Source: Eledone cirrhosa (lineage: Eukaryota; Mollusca; Cephalopoda; Octopoda; Eledonidae). Taken from it: a DNA stretch of 64,000 nucleotides. Shown here piece by piece: positions 25,990 through 40,268 of this stretch. The notes under the pieces are model-generated. The model was given only the letters and a program-made list of their open reading frames with translations. It made no database searches and had not been told where the DNA came from. The position numbers were made by a program, and so were the translations under genes. Positions within the stretch are counted from its first letter, which is position 1. Every line of letters begins with the position of its first letter. The stretch is from the NCBI GenBank assembly GCA_964016885.1, contig OZ024748.1:37599547-37663546 (forward strand). Direction: 5' to 3'.

Positions 25990-27041
25990 TGTCAGTGTTA
26001 ACTACCTCTAGATCTAGTATGACAATGTTAGTGTCAGTGTTAACTACCACTAGATCTAGTATGACAATGTTAGTATCAGTGTTAACTACCACTAGATCTA
26101 GTATGGCAATGTCAGTGTCAGTGTTAACTACCACTAGATCTAGTATGGCAATGTCAGTGTCAGTGTTACCTACCTCTAGATCTAGTATGACAATGTTAGA
26201 GTCAGTGTTAACTACCACTAGATCTAGTATGACAATGTCAGTGTCAGTGTTCACTACCTCTAGATCTAGTATGACAATGTCAGAGTTAACTACCACTAGA
26301 TCTAGTATGTAAACGTCAGTGTCAGTGTTAACTACCTCTAGATCTAGTATGACAATGTTAGTGTCAGTGTTAACTACCACTAGATCTAGTATGTCAATGT
26401 CAGTGTCAGTGATAACTACCTCTAGATCTAGTATGACAATGTTAGTATCAGTGTTAACTACCACTAGATCTAGTAACGCAATGTCAGTGTCAGTGTTAAC
26501 TACCTCTAGATCTAGTATGACGATGTTAGTGTCAGTGTTATCTACCTCTAGATCTAGTATGACAATGTTAGTATCAGTGTTAACTACCACTAGATCTAGT
26601 ATGGCAATGTCAGTGTTAACTACCTCTAGATCTAGTATGGCAATGTAAGTGTTAACTACCTCTAGATCGAGTATGACAATGTATGTGATAACTACCTCTA
26701 GATCTAGTATGGCAATGTATGTGATAACTACCTCTAGATCTAGGATGACAATGTTAGTGTCAGTGTTAACTACCTCTAGATCTAGTATGGCAATGTCAGT
26801 GTTAACTACCTCTAGATCTAGTATGACAATGTCAGTGTCAGTGTTAACTACCTCTAGATCTAGTATGACAATGTTAGTGTCAGTGTTAACTACCTCTAGA
26901 TCTAGTGTGACAATGTTAGTGTCAGTGATAACTACCTCTAGATCTAGTATGACAATGTTAGTGTCAGTGTTAACTACCACTAGATCTAGTATGACAATGT
27001 CAGTGTCAGTGTTAACTACCTCTAGATCTAGTATGACAAAG
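25990..27041. repeat. M10: short P2-type module, 1052 bp
   Basis: It has a GTTACC header with TTAGAGTCAG (26197), GTTCACTACC (26250) and GTATGTAAACG (26306). It then jumps to TAACGCA (26474-26480), ATGTATGTGATAAC units and the common tail. The middle of a standard P2 module is missing. The header matches M11 closely, including the GAGTCAG change, so one is probably derived from the other. The marker is at 27035-27041. Confidence 0.88.
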
Positions 27042-28999
27042 TGTCAGTGTTAACTACCTCTAGATCTAGTATGACAATGTTAGTGTCAGTGTTAACTACC
27101 ACTAGATCTAGTATGACAATGTTAGTATCAGTGTTAACTACCACTAGATCTAGTATGGCAATGTCAGTGTCAGTGTTAACTACCACTAGATCTAGTATGG
27201 CAATGTCAGTGTCAGTGTTACCTACCTCTAGATCTAGTATGACAATGTTAGAGTCAGTGTTAACTACCACTAGATCTAGTATGACAATGTCAGTGTCAGT
27301 GTTCACTACCTCTAGATCTAGTATGACAATGTCAGAGTTAACTACCACTAGATCTAGTATGTAAATGTCAGTGTCAGTGTTAACTACCTCTAGATCTAGT
27401 ATGACAATGTTAGTGTCAGTGTTAACTACCACTAGATCTAGTATGTCAATGTCAGTGTCAGTGATAACTACCTCTAGATCTAGTATGACAATGTCAGTGT
27501 TAACTACCTCTAGATCGAGTGTGACAATGTTAGTGTCAGTGTTAATTACCACTAGATCTAGTATGTCAATGTCAGTGTCAGTGTTAACTACCACTAGATC
27601 TAGTATGACAATGTTAGTGTCAGTGTTAACTACCTCTAGATCTAGTATGACAATGTTAGTATCAGTGTTAACTACCTCTAGATCTAGTATGGCAATGTCA
27701 GACTTAACTACCTCTAGATCTAGTATGGCAATGTCAGTGTTAACTACCTCTAGATCTAGTATGGCAATGTAAGTGTTAACTACCTCTAGATCTATTATGA
27801 CAATGTTAGTGTCAGTGTTAACTACCTCTAGATCTAGTATGACAATGTTAGTGTCAGAGTTTACTACCTCTAGATCTAGTGTGACAATGTTAGTGTCAGT
27901 GGTAACTACCTCTAGATCTATTATGACAATGTCAGTGTCAGTGTTAACTACCTCTAGATCTAGTATGACAATGTCAGTGTCAGTGTTAACTACCTCTAGA
28001 TCTATTATGACAATGTCAGTGTCAGTGTTAACTACCTCTAGATCTAGTATGACAATGTCAGTGTCAGAGTTAACTACCACTAGATCTAGTATGACAATGT
28101 CAGTGTCAGTGTTAACTACCTCTAGATCTAGTGTGACAATGTTAGTGTCAGTGTTAACTACCTCTAGATCTAGTATGACAATGTCAGTGTCAGTGTTAAC
28201 TACCTCTAGATCTAGTATGACAATTTTAGTGTCAGTGTTAACTACCTCTAGATCTAGTATGGCAATGTCAGTGTCAGTATTAACTATCTCTAGATCTAGT
28301 ATGGCAATGTATGTGATAACTACCTCTAGATCTAGTATGTCAATGTATGTGATAACTACCTCTAGATCTAGGATGACAATGTTAGTGTCAGAGTTTACTA
28401 CCTCTAGATCTAGTGTGACAATGTTAGTGACAGTATTAACTACCTCTAGATCTAGTATGACAATGTTAGTGTCAGTGTTAACTACCTCTAGATCTAGTAT
28501 GGCAATGTCAGTGTTAACTACCACTAGATCTAGTATGACAATGTTAGTGTCAGTGTTAACTACCTCTAGATCTAGTATGACAATGTTAGTGTCAGTGTTA
28601 ACTACCACCAGATCTAGTATGGCAATGTTAGTGTCAGTGTTAACTACCTCTCGATCTAGTATGGCAATGTAAATGTTAACTACCACCAGATCTAGTATGG
28701 CAATGTTAGTGTCAGTGTTAACTACCTCTAGATCTAGTATGACAATGTTAGTGTCAGTGTTAACTACCTCTAGATCTAGTATGACAATGTCAGTGTCAGT
28801 GTTAACTACCTCTAGATCTAGTATGACAATGTTAGTGTCAGTGTTAACTACCTCTAGATCTAGTGTGACAATGTTAGTGTCAGTGATAACTACCTCTAGA
28901 TCTAGTATGACAATGTTAGTGTCAGTGTTAACTACCACTAGATCTAGTATGACAATGTCAGTGTCAGTGTTAACTACCTCTAGATCTAGTATGACAAAG
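27042..28999. repeat. M11: P2-type module, 1958 bp
   Basis: It has the same header as M10 (TTAGAGTCAG near 27249, GTTCACTACC near 27302, GTATGTAAATG near 27358) but keeps the P2 interior: ATGTCAGACTTAAC near 27700, GAGTTTACTACC near 27858 and 28390, and GTGGTAAC near 27900. A rare ATGTCAATGTATGTG monomer occurs near 28339. It ends with the TAT form of the marker at 28993-28999, as the unit upstream of P1 modules M1 and M4 does. Confidence 0.88.
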
Positions 29000-30771
29000 T
29001 ATCAGTGTTAACTACCTCTAGATCTAGTATGACAATGTTAGTGTCAGTGTTAACTACCACTAGATCTAGTATGACAATGTTAGTATCAGTGTTAACTACC
29101 ACTAGATCTAGTATGGCAATGTCAGTGTCAATGTTAACTACCACTAGATCTAGTATGGCAATGTCAGTGTCAGTGTTACCTACCTCTAGATCTAGTATGA
29201 CAATGTTAGTGTCAGTGTTAACTACCACTAGATCTAGTATGACAATGTCAGTGTCAGTGTTAACTACCTCTAGATCTAGTATGACAATGTCAGAGTTAAC
29301 TACCACTAGATCTAGTATGTCAATGTCAGTGTCAGTGTTAACTACCTCTAGATCTAGTATGACAATGTTAGTGTCAGTGTTAACTACCACTAGATCTAGT
29401 ATGACAATGTCAGTGTCAGTATTAACTACCTCTAGATCTAGTATGACAATGTCAGAGTTAACTACCACTAGATCTAGTATGTCAATGTCAGTGTCAGTGA
29501 TAACTACCTCTAGATCTAGTATGACAATGTCAGTGTTAACTACCTCTAGATCTAGTATGGCAATGTCAGTGTCAGTGTTAACTACCTCTAGATCTAGTAT
29601 GACAACGTCAGTGTCAGTGTTAACTACCTCTAGATCTAGTATGACAATGTCAGTGTCAGTGTTAACTACCTCTAGATCTAGTATGACAACGTCAGTGTCA
29701 GTGTTAACTACCTCTAGATCTAGTATGGCAATGTCAGTGTCAGTGTTAACTACCTCTAGATCTAGTATGACAACGTCAGTGTCAGTGTTAACTACCGCTA
29801 GATCTAGTATGGCAATGTAAGTGTTAACTAGCTCTAGATCTAGTATGACAATGTCAGTGTCAGTGTTAACTACCTCTAGATCTAGTATGACAATGTCAGT
29901 GTCAGTGTTAACTACCTCTAGATCTAGTATGACAATGTCAGTGTCAGTGTTAACTACCTCTAGATCTAGTATGACAATGTCAGTGTCAGTGTTAACTACC
30001 TCTAGATCTAGTATAACAATGTCAGTGTCAGTGATAACTACCTCTAGATCTATTATGACAATGTCAGTGTCAGTGTTAACTACCTCTAGATCTATTATGA
30101 CAATGTCAGTGTCAGTATTAACTACCTCTAGATCTAGTATAACAATGTCAGTGTCAGTGATAACTACCTCTAGATCTAGTATGACAATGTCAGTGTCAGT
30201 GTTAACTACCTCTAGATCTAGTGTGACAATGTTAGTGTCAGTGTTAACTACCTCTAGATCTAGTATGACAATGTTAGTGTCAGTGTTAACTACCTCTAGA
30301 TCTAGTATGGCAATGTCAGTGTTAACTACCTCTAGATCTAGTATGACAATGTTAGTGTCAGTGTTAACTACCTCTAGATCTAGTATGGCAATGTCAGTGT
30401 CAGTGTTAACTACCTCTTGATCTAGTATGACAATGTCAGTGTCAGTGTTAACTACCTCTAGATCTAGTATGACAATGTCAGTGTCAGTGTTAACTACCTC
30501 TAGATCTAGTATGACAATGTCAGTGTCAGTGTTAACTACCACTAGATCTAGTATGTCAACGTCAGTGTCAGTCTTAACTACCTCTAGATCTAGTGTGACA
30601 ATGTTAGTGTCAGTGATAACTACCTCTAGATCTAGTGTGACAATGTTAGTGTCAGTGATAACTACCTCTAGATCTAGTATGACAATGTTAGTGTCAGTGT
30701 TAACTACCACTAGATCTAGTATGACAATGTCAGTGTCAGTGTTAACTACCTCTAGATCTAGTATGACAAAG
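29000..30771. repeat. M12: P1-type module, 1772 bp
   Basis: It is a P1 module very like M1 but 78 bp longer, equal to one 42-bp plus one 36-bp monomer. The extra length comes from a second ATGTCAGAGTTAAC block (29287 and 29450). The ACAACGTCAG alternation, CGCTAG near 29797 and TGATCT near 30418 are all kept. The marker is at 30765-30771. Confidence 0.88.
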
Positions 30772-33700
30772 TGTCAGTGTTAACTACCTCTAGATCTAGT
30801 ATGACAATGTTAGTGTCAGTGTTAACTACCACTAGATCTAGTATGACAATGTTAGTATCAGTGTTAACTACCACTAGATCTAGTATGGCAATGTCAGTGT
30901 CAGTGTTAACTACCTCTAGATCTAGTATGGCAATGTCAGTGTTAACTACCTCTAGATCTAGTATGACAATGTTAGTGTCAGTGTTGACTACCTCTAGATC
31001 TAGTATGGCAATGTCAGTGTCAGTGTTAACTACCTCTAGATCTAGTATGGCAATGTAAGTGTTAACTACCTCTAGATCTAGTATGACAATGTTAGTGTCA
31101 GTGTTAACTACCTCTAAATCTAGTATGACAATGTCAGTGTCAGTGTTAACTACCTCTAGATCTAGTGTGACAATGTTAGTGTCAATGTTACCTACCTCTA
31201 GATCTATTATGAAAATGTTAGTGTCAGTGTTACCTACCTCTACATCTAGTATGACAATGTTAGTGTCAGTGTTCACTAGCTCTAGATCTAGTATGACAAT
31301 GTTAGTGTCAGTGTTAACTACCTCTAGATCTAGTGTGACAATGTTAGTGTCAGTGTTAACTACCTCTAGATCTAGTATGACAACGTCAGTGTCAGTGTTA
31401 ACTACCTCTAGATCTAGTATAACAATGTCAGTGACAGTGATAACTACCTCTAGATCTAGTATGACAATGTCAGTGTCAGTGTTAACTACCTCTAGATCTA
31501 GTATGACAATGTTAGTGTCAGTGTTAACTACCACTAGATCTAGTATGTCAATGTCAGTGTCAGTGATAACTACCTCTAGATCTAGTATGACAATGTCAGT
31601 GTCAGTGTTAACTACCTCTAGATCGAGTGTGACAATGTTATTGTCAGTGTTAACTACCACTAGATCTAGTATGTCAATGTCAGTGTCAGTGTTAACTAGC
31701 TCGAGATCTAGTATGACAATGTTAGTGTCAGTGTTAACTACCTCTAGATCTAGTATGACAATGTTAGTATCAGTGTTAACTACCTCTAGATCTAGTATGG
31801 CAATGTAAGTGTTAACTACCTCTAGATCTATTATGACAATGTTAGTGTCAGTGTTAACTACCTCTAGATCTAGTATGACAATGTCAGTGTCAGTGTTAAC
31901 TACCTCTAGATCTAGTATGACGATGTTAGTGTCAGTGTTAACTACCTCTAGATCTAGTATGGCAATGTCAGTGTCAGTGTTAACTACCTCTAGATCTAGT
32001 ATGACAATGTTAGTGTCAGTGTTAACTACCACTAGATCTAGTATGTCAATGTCAGTGTCAGTGATAACTACCTCTAGATCTAGTATGACAATGTCAGTGT
32101 CAGTGTTAACTACCTCTAGATCTAGTATGACAATGTCAGTGTCAGTGTTAACTACCTCTAGATCTAGTATAACAATGTCAGTGTCAGTGATAACTACCTC
32201 TAGATCTATTATGACAATGTCAGTGTCAGTGTTAACTACCTCTAGATCTATTATGACAATGTCAGTGTCAGTGTTAACTACCTCTAGATCTAGTATAACA
32301 ATGTCAGTGTCAGTGATAACTACCTCTAGATCTAGTATGACAATGTCAGTGTCAGTGTTAACTACCTCTAGATCTAGTGTGACAATGTTAGTGTCAGTGT
32401 TACCTACCTCTAGATCTATTATGAAAATGTTAGTGTCAGTGTTACCTACCTCTACATCTAGTATGACAATGTTAGTGTCAGTGTTAACTAGCTCTAGATC
32501 TAGTATGACAATGTTAGTGTCAGTGTTAACTACCTCTAGATCTAGTATGGCAATGTAAGTGTTAACTACCTCTAGATCTAGTATGACAATGTTAGTGTCA
32601 GTGTTAACTACCTCTAAATCTAGTATGACAATGTCAGTGTCAGTGTTAACTACCTCTAGATCTAGTGTGACAATGTTAGTGTCAATGTTACCTACCTCTA
32701 GATCTATTATGAAAATGTTAGTGTCAGTGTTACCTACCTCTACATCTAGTATGACAATGTTAGTGTCAGTGTTAACTAGCTCTAGATCTAGTATGACAAT
32801 GTTAGTGTCAGTGTTAACTACCTCTAGATCTAGTGTGACAATGTTAGTGTCAGTGTTAACTACCTCTAGATCTAGTATGACAACGTCAGTGTCAGTGTTA
32901 ACTACCTCTAGATCTAGTATGACAATGTCAGTGTCAGTTTTAACTACCTCTAGATCGAGTGTGACAATGTTATTGTCAGTGTTAACTACCACTAGATCTA
33001 GTATGTCAATGTCAGTGTCAGTGTTAACTACCTCGAGATCTAGTATGACAATGTTAGTGTCAGTGTTAACTATCTCTAGATCTAGTATGTCAGTGTCAAT
33101 GTTAACTACCTCTAGATCTAGTGTGACAATGTTAGTGTCAGTGTTAACTACCACTAGATCTAGTAACGCAATGTCAGTGTCAGTGTTAACTACCTCTAGA
33201 TCTAGTATGACGATGTTAGTGTCAGTGTTATCTACCTCTAGATCTAGTATGACAATGTTAGTATCAGTGTTAACTACCACTAGATCTAGTATGGCAATGT
33301 CAGTGTTAACTACCTCTAGATCTAGTATGGCAATGTAAGTGTTAACTACCTCTAGATCTAGTATGACAATGTATGTGATAACTACCTCTAGATCTAGTAT
33401 GGCAATGTATGTGATAACTACCTCTAGATCTAGGATGACAATGTTAGTGTCAGTGTTAACTACCTCTAGATCTAGTATGGCAATGTCAGTGTTAACTACC
33501 ATAGATCTAGTATGACAATGTTAGTGTCAGTGTTAACTACCACCAGATCTAGTATGGCAATGTCAGTGTCAGTGTTAACTACCTCTCGATCTAGTATGGC
33601 AATGTAAATGTTAACTACAACCAGATCTAGTATGGCAATGTTAGTGTCAGTGTTAACTACCTCTAGATCTAGTATGACAATGTTAGTGTCAGTGTTAACT

Positions 33701-33934
33701 ACCTCTAGATCTAGTATGACAATGTCAGTGTCAGTGTTAACTACCTCTAGATCTAGTATGACAATGTTAGTGTCAGTGTTAACTACCTCTAGATCTAGTG
33801 TGACAATGTTAGTGTCAGTGATAACTACCTCTAGATCTAGTATGACAATGTTAGTGTCAGTGTTAACTACCTCTAGATCTAGTATGACAATGTCAGTGTC
33901 AGTGTTAACTACCTCTAGATCTAGTATGACAAAG
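30772..33934. repeat. M13: K-type module with an internal second K start, 3163 bp
   Basis: It contains two CTCTAAATCT blocks, near 31118 and 32618, 1500 bp apart, with no marker between them. A third partial K fragment (CTATTATGAAAATG, CTACATCTAG) lies at 32415-32465. The TAACGCA monomer is at 33164-33170. A single-base deletion at about 33500 makes the module length 1 modulo 6, where marker spacings without an indel give 2. It also has a CTACAACC variant near 33615. The marker is at 33928-33934. Confidence 0.86.
33494..33508. other. Single-base deletion in a monomer
   Basis: CTACCATAGATCTAG replaces CTACCACTAGATCTAG: one base is missing. It is one of only four places where the array leaves the 6-bp length grid, apart from the markers, and it breaks the open frame on both strands. 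Confidence 0.88.
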
Positions 33935-36900
33935 TGTCAGTGTTAACTACCTCTAGATCTAGTATGACAATGTTAGTGTCAGTGTTAACTACCACTAGAT
34001 CTAGTATGACAATGTTAGTATCAGTGTTAACTACCACTAGATCTAGTATGGCAATGTCAGTGTCAGTGTTAACTACCACTAGATCTAGTATGGCAATGTC
34101 AGTGTCAGTGTTACCTACCTCTAGATCTAGTATGACAATGTTAGTGTCAGTGTTAACTACTACTAGATCTAGTATGACAATGTCAGTGTCAGTGTTCACT
34201 ACCTCTAGATCTAGTATGACAATGTCAGAGTTAACTACCACTAGATCTAGTATGTAAATGTCAGTGTCAGTGTTAACTACCTCTAGATCTAGTATGAAAA
34301 TGTTAGTGTCAGTGTTAACTACCACTAGATCTAGTATGTCAATGTCAGTGTCAGTGATAACTACCTCTAGATCTAGTATGACAATGTCAGTGTTAACTAC
34401 CTCTAGATCGAGTGTGACAATGTTAGTGTCAGTGTTAATTACCACTAGATCTAGTATGTCAATGTCAGTGTCAGTGTTAACTACCTCTAGATCTAGTATG
34501 ACAATGTTAGTGTCAGTGTTAACTACCTCTAGATCTAGTATGACAATGTTAGTATCAGTGTTAACTACCTCTAGATCTAGTATGGCAATGTCAGACTTAA
34601 CTACCTCTAGATCTAGTATGGCAATGTCAGTGTTAACTACCTCTAGATCTAGTATGGCAATGTAAGTGTTAACTACCTCTAGATCTATTATGACAATGTT
34701 AGTGTCAGTGTTAACTACCTCTAGATCTAGTATGACAATGTTAGTGTCAGAGTTTACTACCTCTAGATCTAGTGTGACAATGTTAGTGTCAGTGGTAACT
34801 ACCTCTAGATCTATTATGACAATGTCAGTGTCAGTGTTAACTACCTCTAGATCTAGTATGACAATGTCAGTGTCAGTGTTAACTACCTCTAGATCTATTA
34901 TGACAATGTCAGTGTCAGTGTTAACTACCTCTAGATCTAGTATGACAATGTCAGTGTCAGAGTTAACTACCACTAGATCTAGTATGACAATGTCAGTGTC
35001 AGTGTTAACTACCTCTAGATCTAGTGTGAAAATGTTAGTGTCAGTGTTAACTACCTCTAGATCTAGTATGGCAATGTCAGTGTCAGTGTTAACTACCTCT
35101 AGATCTAGTATGACAATTTTAGTGTCAGTGTTAACTACCTCTAGATCTAGTATGGCAATGTATGTGATAACTACCTCTAGATCTAGGATGACAATGTTAG
35201 TGTCAGAGTTTACTACCTCTAGATCTAGTGTGACAATGTTAGTGACAGTGTTAACTACCTCTAGATCTAGTATGACAATGTTAGTGTCAGTGTTAACTAC
35301 CTCTAGATCTAGTATGGCAATGTCAGTGTTAACTACCTCTAGATCTAGTATGACAATGTTAGTGTCAGTGTTAACTACCACCAGATCTAGTATGGCAATG
35401 TCAGTGTCAGTGTTAACTACCTCTCGATCTAGTATGGCAATGTAAATGTTAACTACCACCAGATCTAGTATGGCAATGTTAGTGTCAGTGTTAACTACCT
35501 CTAGATCTAGTATGACAATGTTAGTGTCAGTGTTAACTACCTCTAGATATAGTATGACAATGTCAGTGTCAGTGTTAACTACCTCTAGATCTAGTATGAC
35601 AATGTTAGTGTCAGTGTTAACTACCTCTAGATCTAGTGTGACAATGTTAGTGTCAGTGATAACTACCTCTAGATCTAGTATGACAATGTCAGTGACAGTG
35701 ATAACTACCTCTAGATCTAGTATGACAATGTCAGTGTCAGTGTTAACTACCTCTAGATCTAGTATGACAATGTTAGTGTCAGTGTTAACTACCACTAGAT
35801 CTAGTATGTCAATGTCAGTGTCAGTGATAACTACCTCTAGATCTAGTATGACAATGTTAGTGTCAGTGTTAACTACCTCTAGATCTAGTATGACAATGTT
35901 AGTATCAGTGTTAACTACCTCTAGATCTAGTATGGCAATGTAAGTGTTAACTACCTCTAGATCTATTATGACAATGTTAGTGTCAGTGTTAACTACCTCT
36001 AGATCTAGTATGACAATGTCAGTGTCAGTGTTAACTACCTCTAGATCTAATATGACAATGTCAGTGTCAGTGTTAACTACCTCTAGATCTAGTATGACAA
36101 TGTCAGTGTCAGAGTTAACTAACTCTAGATCTAGTATGACAATGTCAGTGTCAGTGTTAACTACCTCTAGATCTAGTGTGACAATGTTAGTGTCAGTGTT
36201 AACTACCTCTAGATCTAGTATGGCAATGTCAGTGTCAGTGTTAACTACCTCTAGATCTAGTATGACAATGTTAGTGTCAGTGTTAACTACCACTAGATCT
36301 AGTATGTCAATGTCAGTGTCAGTGATAACTACCTCTAGATCTAGTATGACAATGTCAGTGTCTATGTTAACTACCTCTAGATCTAGTATGACAATGTCAG
36401 TGTCAGTGTTAACTACCTCTAGATCTAGTATAACAATGTCAGTGTCAGTGATAACTACCTCTAGATCTATTATGACAATGTCAGTGTCAGTGTTAACTAC
36501 CTCTAGATCTATTATGACAATGTCAGTGTCAGTGTTAACTACCTCTAGATCTAGTATAACAATGTCAGTGTCAGTGATAACTACCTCTTGATCTAGTATG
36601 ACAATGTCAGTGTCAGTGTTAACTACCTCTAGATCTAGTATGACAATGTCAGTGTCAGTGTTAACTACCTCTAGATCTAGTATGACAATGTCAGTGTCAG
36701 TGTTAACTACCACTAGATCTAGTATGTCAATGTCAGTGTCAGTGTTAACTACCTCTAGATCTAGTGTGACAATGTTAGTGTCATTGATAACTACCTCTAG
36801 ATCTAGTGTGACAATGTTAGTGTCAGTGATAACTACCTCTAGATCTAGTATGACAATGTTAGTGTCAGTGTTAACTACCACTAGATCTAGTATGACAATG

Positions 36901-36942
36901 TCAGTGTCAGTGTTAACTACCTCTAGATCTAGTATGACAAAG
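33935..36942. repeat. M14: P2-type module, 3008 bp
   Basis: The P2 header and interior follow M3/M6: ACTACTACTAG near 34158, GTTCACTACC near 34194, GTATGTAAATG near 34251 and GAGTTTACTACC near 34750 and 35210. CTAGATATAG near 35546 matches the variant at 5225 in M3. The last third (35944-36942) matches part of M7 (16227-17100), with CTAATATG, GTGTCTATG and TGATCT. It ends with a new marker form, GACAAAGCG, with GACAAAG at 36936-36942. Confidence 0.87.
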
Positions 36943-39900
36943 CGTCAGTGTTAACTACCTCTAGATCTAGTATGACAATGTTAGTGTCAGTGTTAACTAC
37001 CACTAGATCTAGTATGACAATGTTAGTATCAGTGTTAACTACCACTAGATCTAGTATGGCAATGTCAGTGTCAGTGTTAACTACCTCTAGATCTAGTATG
37101 GCAATGTCAGTGTTAACTACCTCTAGATCTAGTATGACAATGTTAGTGTCAGTGTTGACTACCTCTAGATCTAGTATGGCAATGTCAGTGTCAGTGTTAA
37201 CTACCTCTAGATCTAGTATGGCAATGTAAGTGTTAACTACCTCTAGATCTAGTATGACAATGTTAGTGTCAGTGTTACCTACCTCTAAATCTAGTATGAC
37301 AATGTCAGTGTCAGTGATAACTACCTCTAGATCTAGTGTGACAATGTTAGTGTCAATGTTACCTACCTCTAGATCTATTATGAAAATGTTAGTGTCAGTG
37401 TTACCTACCTCTACATCTAGTATGACAATGTTAGTGTCAGTGTTAACTAGCTCTAGATCTAGTATGACAATGTTAGTGTCAGTGTTAACTACCTCTAGAT
37501 CTAGTGTGACAATGTTAGTGTCAGTGTTAACTACCTCTAGATCTAGTATGACAACGTCAGTGTCAGTGTTAACTACCTCTAGATCTAGTATAACAATGTC
37601 AGTGACAGTGATAACTACCTCTAGATCTAGTATGACAATGTCAGTGTCAGTGTTAACTACCTCTAGATCTAGTATGACAATGTTAGTGTCAGTGTTAACT
37701 ACCACTAGATCTAGTATGTCAATGTCAGTGTCAGTGATAACTACCTCTAGATCTAGTATGACAATGTCAGTGTCAGTGTTAACTACCTCTAGATCGAGTG
37801 TGACAATGTTATTGTCAGTGTTAACTACCACTAGATCTAGTATGTCAATGTCAGTGTCAGTGTTAACTACCTCGAGATCTAGTATGACAATGTTAGTGTC
37901 AGTGTTAACTACCTCTAGATCTAGTATGACAATGTTAGTATCAGTGTTAACTACCTCTAGATCTAGTATGGCAATGTAAGTGTTAACTACCTCTAGATCT
38001 ATTATGACAATGTTAGTGTCAGTGGTAACTACCTCTAGATCTAGTATGACAATGTCAGTGTCAGTGTTAACTACCTCTAGATCTAAAATGACAATGTCAG
38101 TGTCAGTGTTAACTACCTCTAGATCTAGTATGACAATGTCAGTGTCAGAGTTAACTACCTCTAGATCTAGTATGACAATGTCAGTGTCAGTGTTAACTAC
38201 CTCTAGATCTAGTGTGACAATGTTAGTGTCAGTGTTAACTACCTCTAGATCTAGTATGGCAATGTCAGTGTCAGTGTTAACTACCTCTAGATCTAGTATG
38301 ACAATGTTAGTGTCAGTGTTAACTACCACTAGATCTAGTATGTCAATGTCAGTGTCAGTGATAACTACCTCTAGATCTAGTATGACAATGTCAGTGTCTA
38401 TGTTAACTACCTCTAGATCTAGTATGACAATGTCAGTGTCAGTGTTAACTACCTCTAGATCTAGTATAACAATGTCAGTGTCAGTGATAACTACCTCTAG
38501 ATCTATTATGACAATGTCAGTGTCAGTGTTAACTACCTCTAGATCTATTATGACAATGTCAGTGTCAGTGTTAACTACCTCTAGATCTAGTATAACAATG
38601 TCAGTGTCAGTGATAACTACCTCTAGATCTAGTATGACAATGTCAGTGTCAGTGTTAACTACCTCTAGATCTAGTGTGACAATGTTAGTGTCAGTGTTAA
38701 CTACCTCTAGATCTAGTATGACAATGTTAGTGTCAGTGTTAACTACCTCTAGATCTAGTATGGCAATGTCAGTGTTAACTACCTCTAGATCTAGTATGAC
38801 AATGTTAGTGTCAGTGTTAACTACCTCTAGATCTAGTATGGCAATGTCAGTGTCAGTGTTAACTACCTCTAGATCTAGTATGACAATGTCAGTGTCAGTG
38901 TTAACTACCTCTAGATCTAGTATGACAATGTCAGTGTCAGTGTTAACTACCTCTAGATCTAGTGTGACAATGTTAGTGTCAGTGATAACTACCTCTAGAT
39001 CTAGTATGACAATGTCAGTGACAGTGATAACTACCTCTAGATCTAGTATGACAATGTCAGTGTCAGTGTTAACTACCTCTAGATCTAGTATGACAATGTT
39101 AGTGTCAGTGTTAACTACCACTAGATCTAGTATGTCAATGTCAGTGTCAGTGATAACTACCTCTAGATCTAGTATGACAATGTTAGTGTCAGTGTTAACT
39201 AACTCTAGATCTAGTATGACAATGTTAGTATCAGTGTTAACTACCTCTAGATCTAGTATGGCAATGTAAGTGTTAACTACCTCTAGATCTATTATGACAA
39301 TGTTAGTGTCAGTGTTAACTACCTCTAGATCTAGTATGACAATGTCAGTGTCAGTGTTAACTACCTCTAGATCTAATATGACAATGTCAGTGTCAGTGTT
39401 AACTACCTCTAGATCTAGTATGACAATGTCAGTGTCAGAGTTAACTAACTCTAGATCTAGTATGACAATGTCAGTGTCAGTGTTAACTACCTCTAGATCT
39501 AGTGTGACAATGTTAGTGTCAGTGTTAACTACCTCTAGATCTAGTATGGCAATGTCAGTGTCAGTGTTAACTACCTCTAGATCTAGTATGACAATGTTAG
39601 TGTCAGTGTTAACTACCACTAGATCTAGTATGTCAATGTCAGTGTCAGTGATAACTACCTCTATATCTAGTATGACAATGTCAGTGTCTATGTTAACTAC
39701 CTCTAGATCTAGTATGACAATGTCAGTGTCAGTGTTAACTACCTCTAGATCTAGTATAACAATGTCAGTGTCAGTGATAACTACCTCTAGATCTATTATG
39801 ACAATGTCAGTGTCAGTGTTAACTACCTCTAGATCTATTATGACAATGTCAGTGTCAGTGTTAACTACCTCTAGATCTAGTATAACAATGTCAGTGTCAG

Positions 39901-40268
39901 TGATAACTACCTCTTGATCTAGTATGACAATGTCAGTGTCAGTGTTAACTACCTCTAGATCTAGTATGACAATGTCAGTGTCAGTGTTAACTACCTCTAG
40001 ATCTAGTATGACAATGTCAGTGTCAGTGTTAACTACCACTAGATCTAGTATGTCAATGTCAGTGTCAGTGTTAACTACCTCTAGATCTAGTGTGACAATG
40101 TTAGTGTCATTGATAACTACCTCTAGATCTAGTGTGACAATGTTAGTGTCAGTGATAACTACCTCTAGATCTAGTATGACAATGTTAGTGTCAGTGTTAA
40201 CTACAACTAGATCTAGTATGACAATGTCAGTGTCAGTGTTAACTACCTCTAGATCTAGTATGACAAAG
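36943..40268. repeat. M15: K-type module, 3326 bp, first of the K block
   Basis: It has a K header with GTTGACTACC near 37155 and CTCTAAATCT near 37284, preceded by GTTACC near 37276. It holds two successive 36-bp GCAATGTAAGTG monomers followed by CTATTATG (near 37972 and 39262). A rare CTATATCTAG occurs near 39662. The second half (39270-40268) repeats the end of M14. It ends with the GACAAAGCG marker at 40262-40268. Confidence 0.87.

Larger units (their letters stand above)
29000..36942. repeat. Fourth P1-K-P2 set (M12-M14)
   Basis: M12, M13 and M14 repeat the P1, K, P2 order of M1-M3, M4-M6 and M8-M10 but total 7943 bp against 5820 bp in the first set. The growth is in the K module (second K start) and the P2 module (M7-like end). 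Confidence 0.8.
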
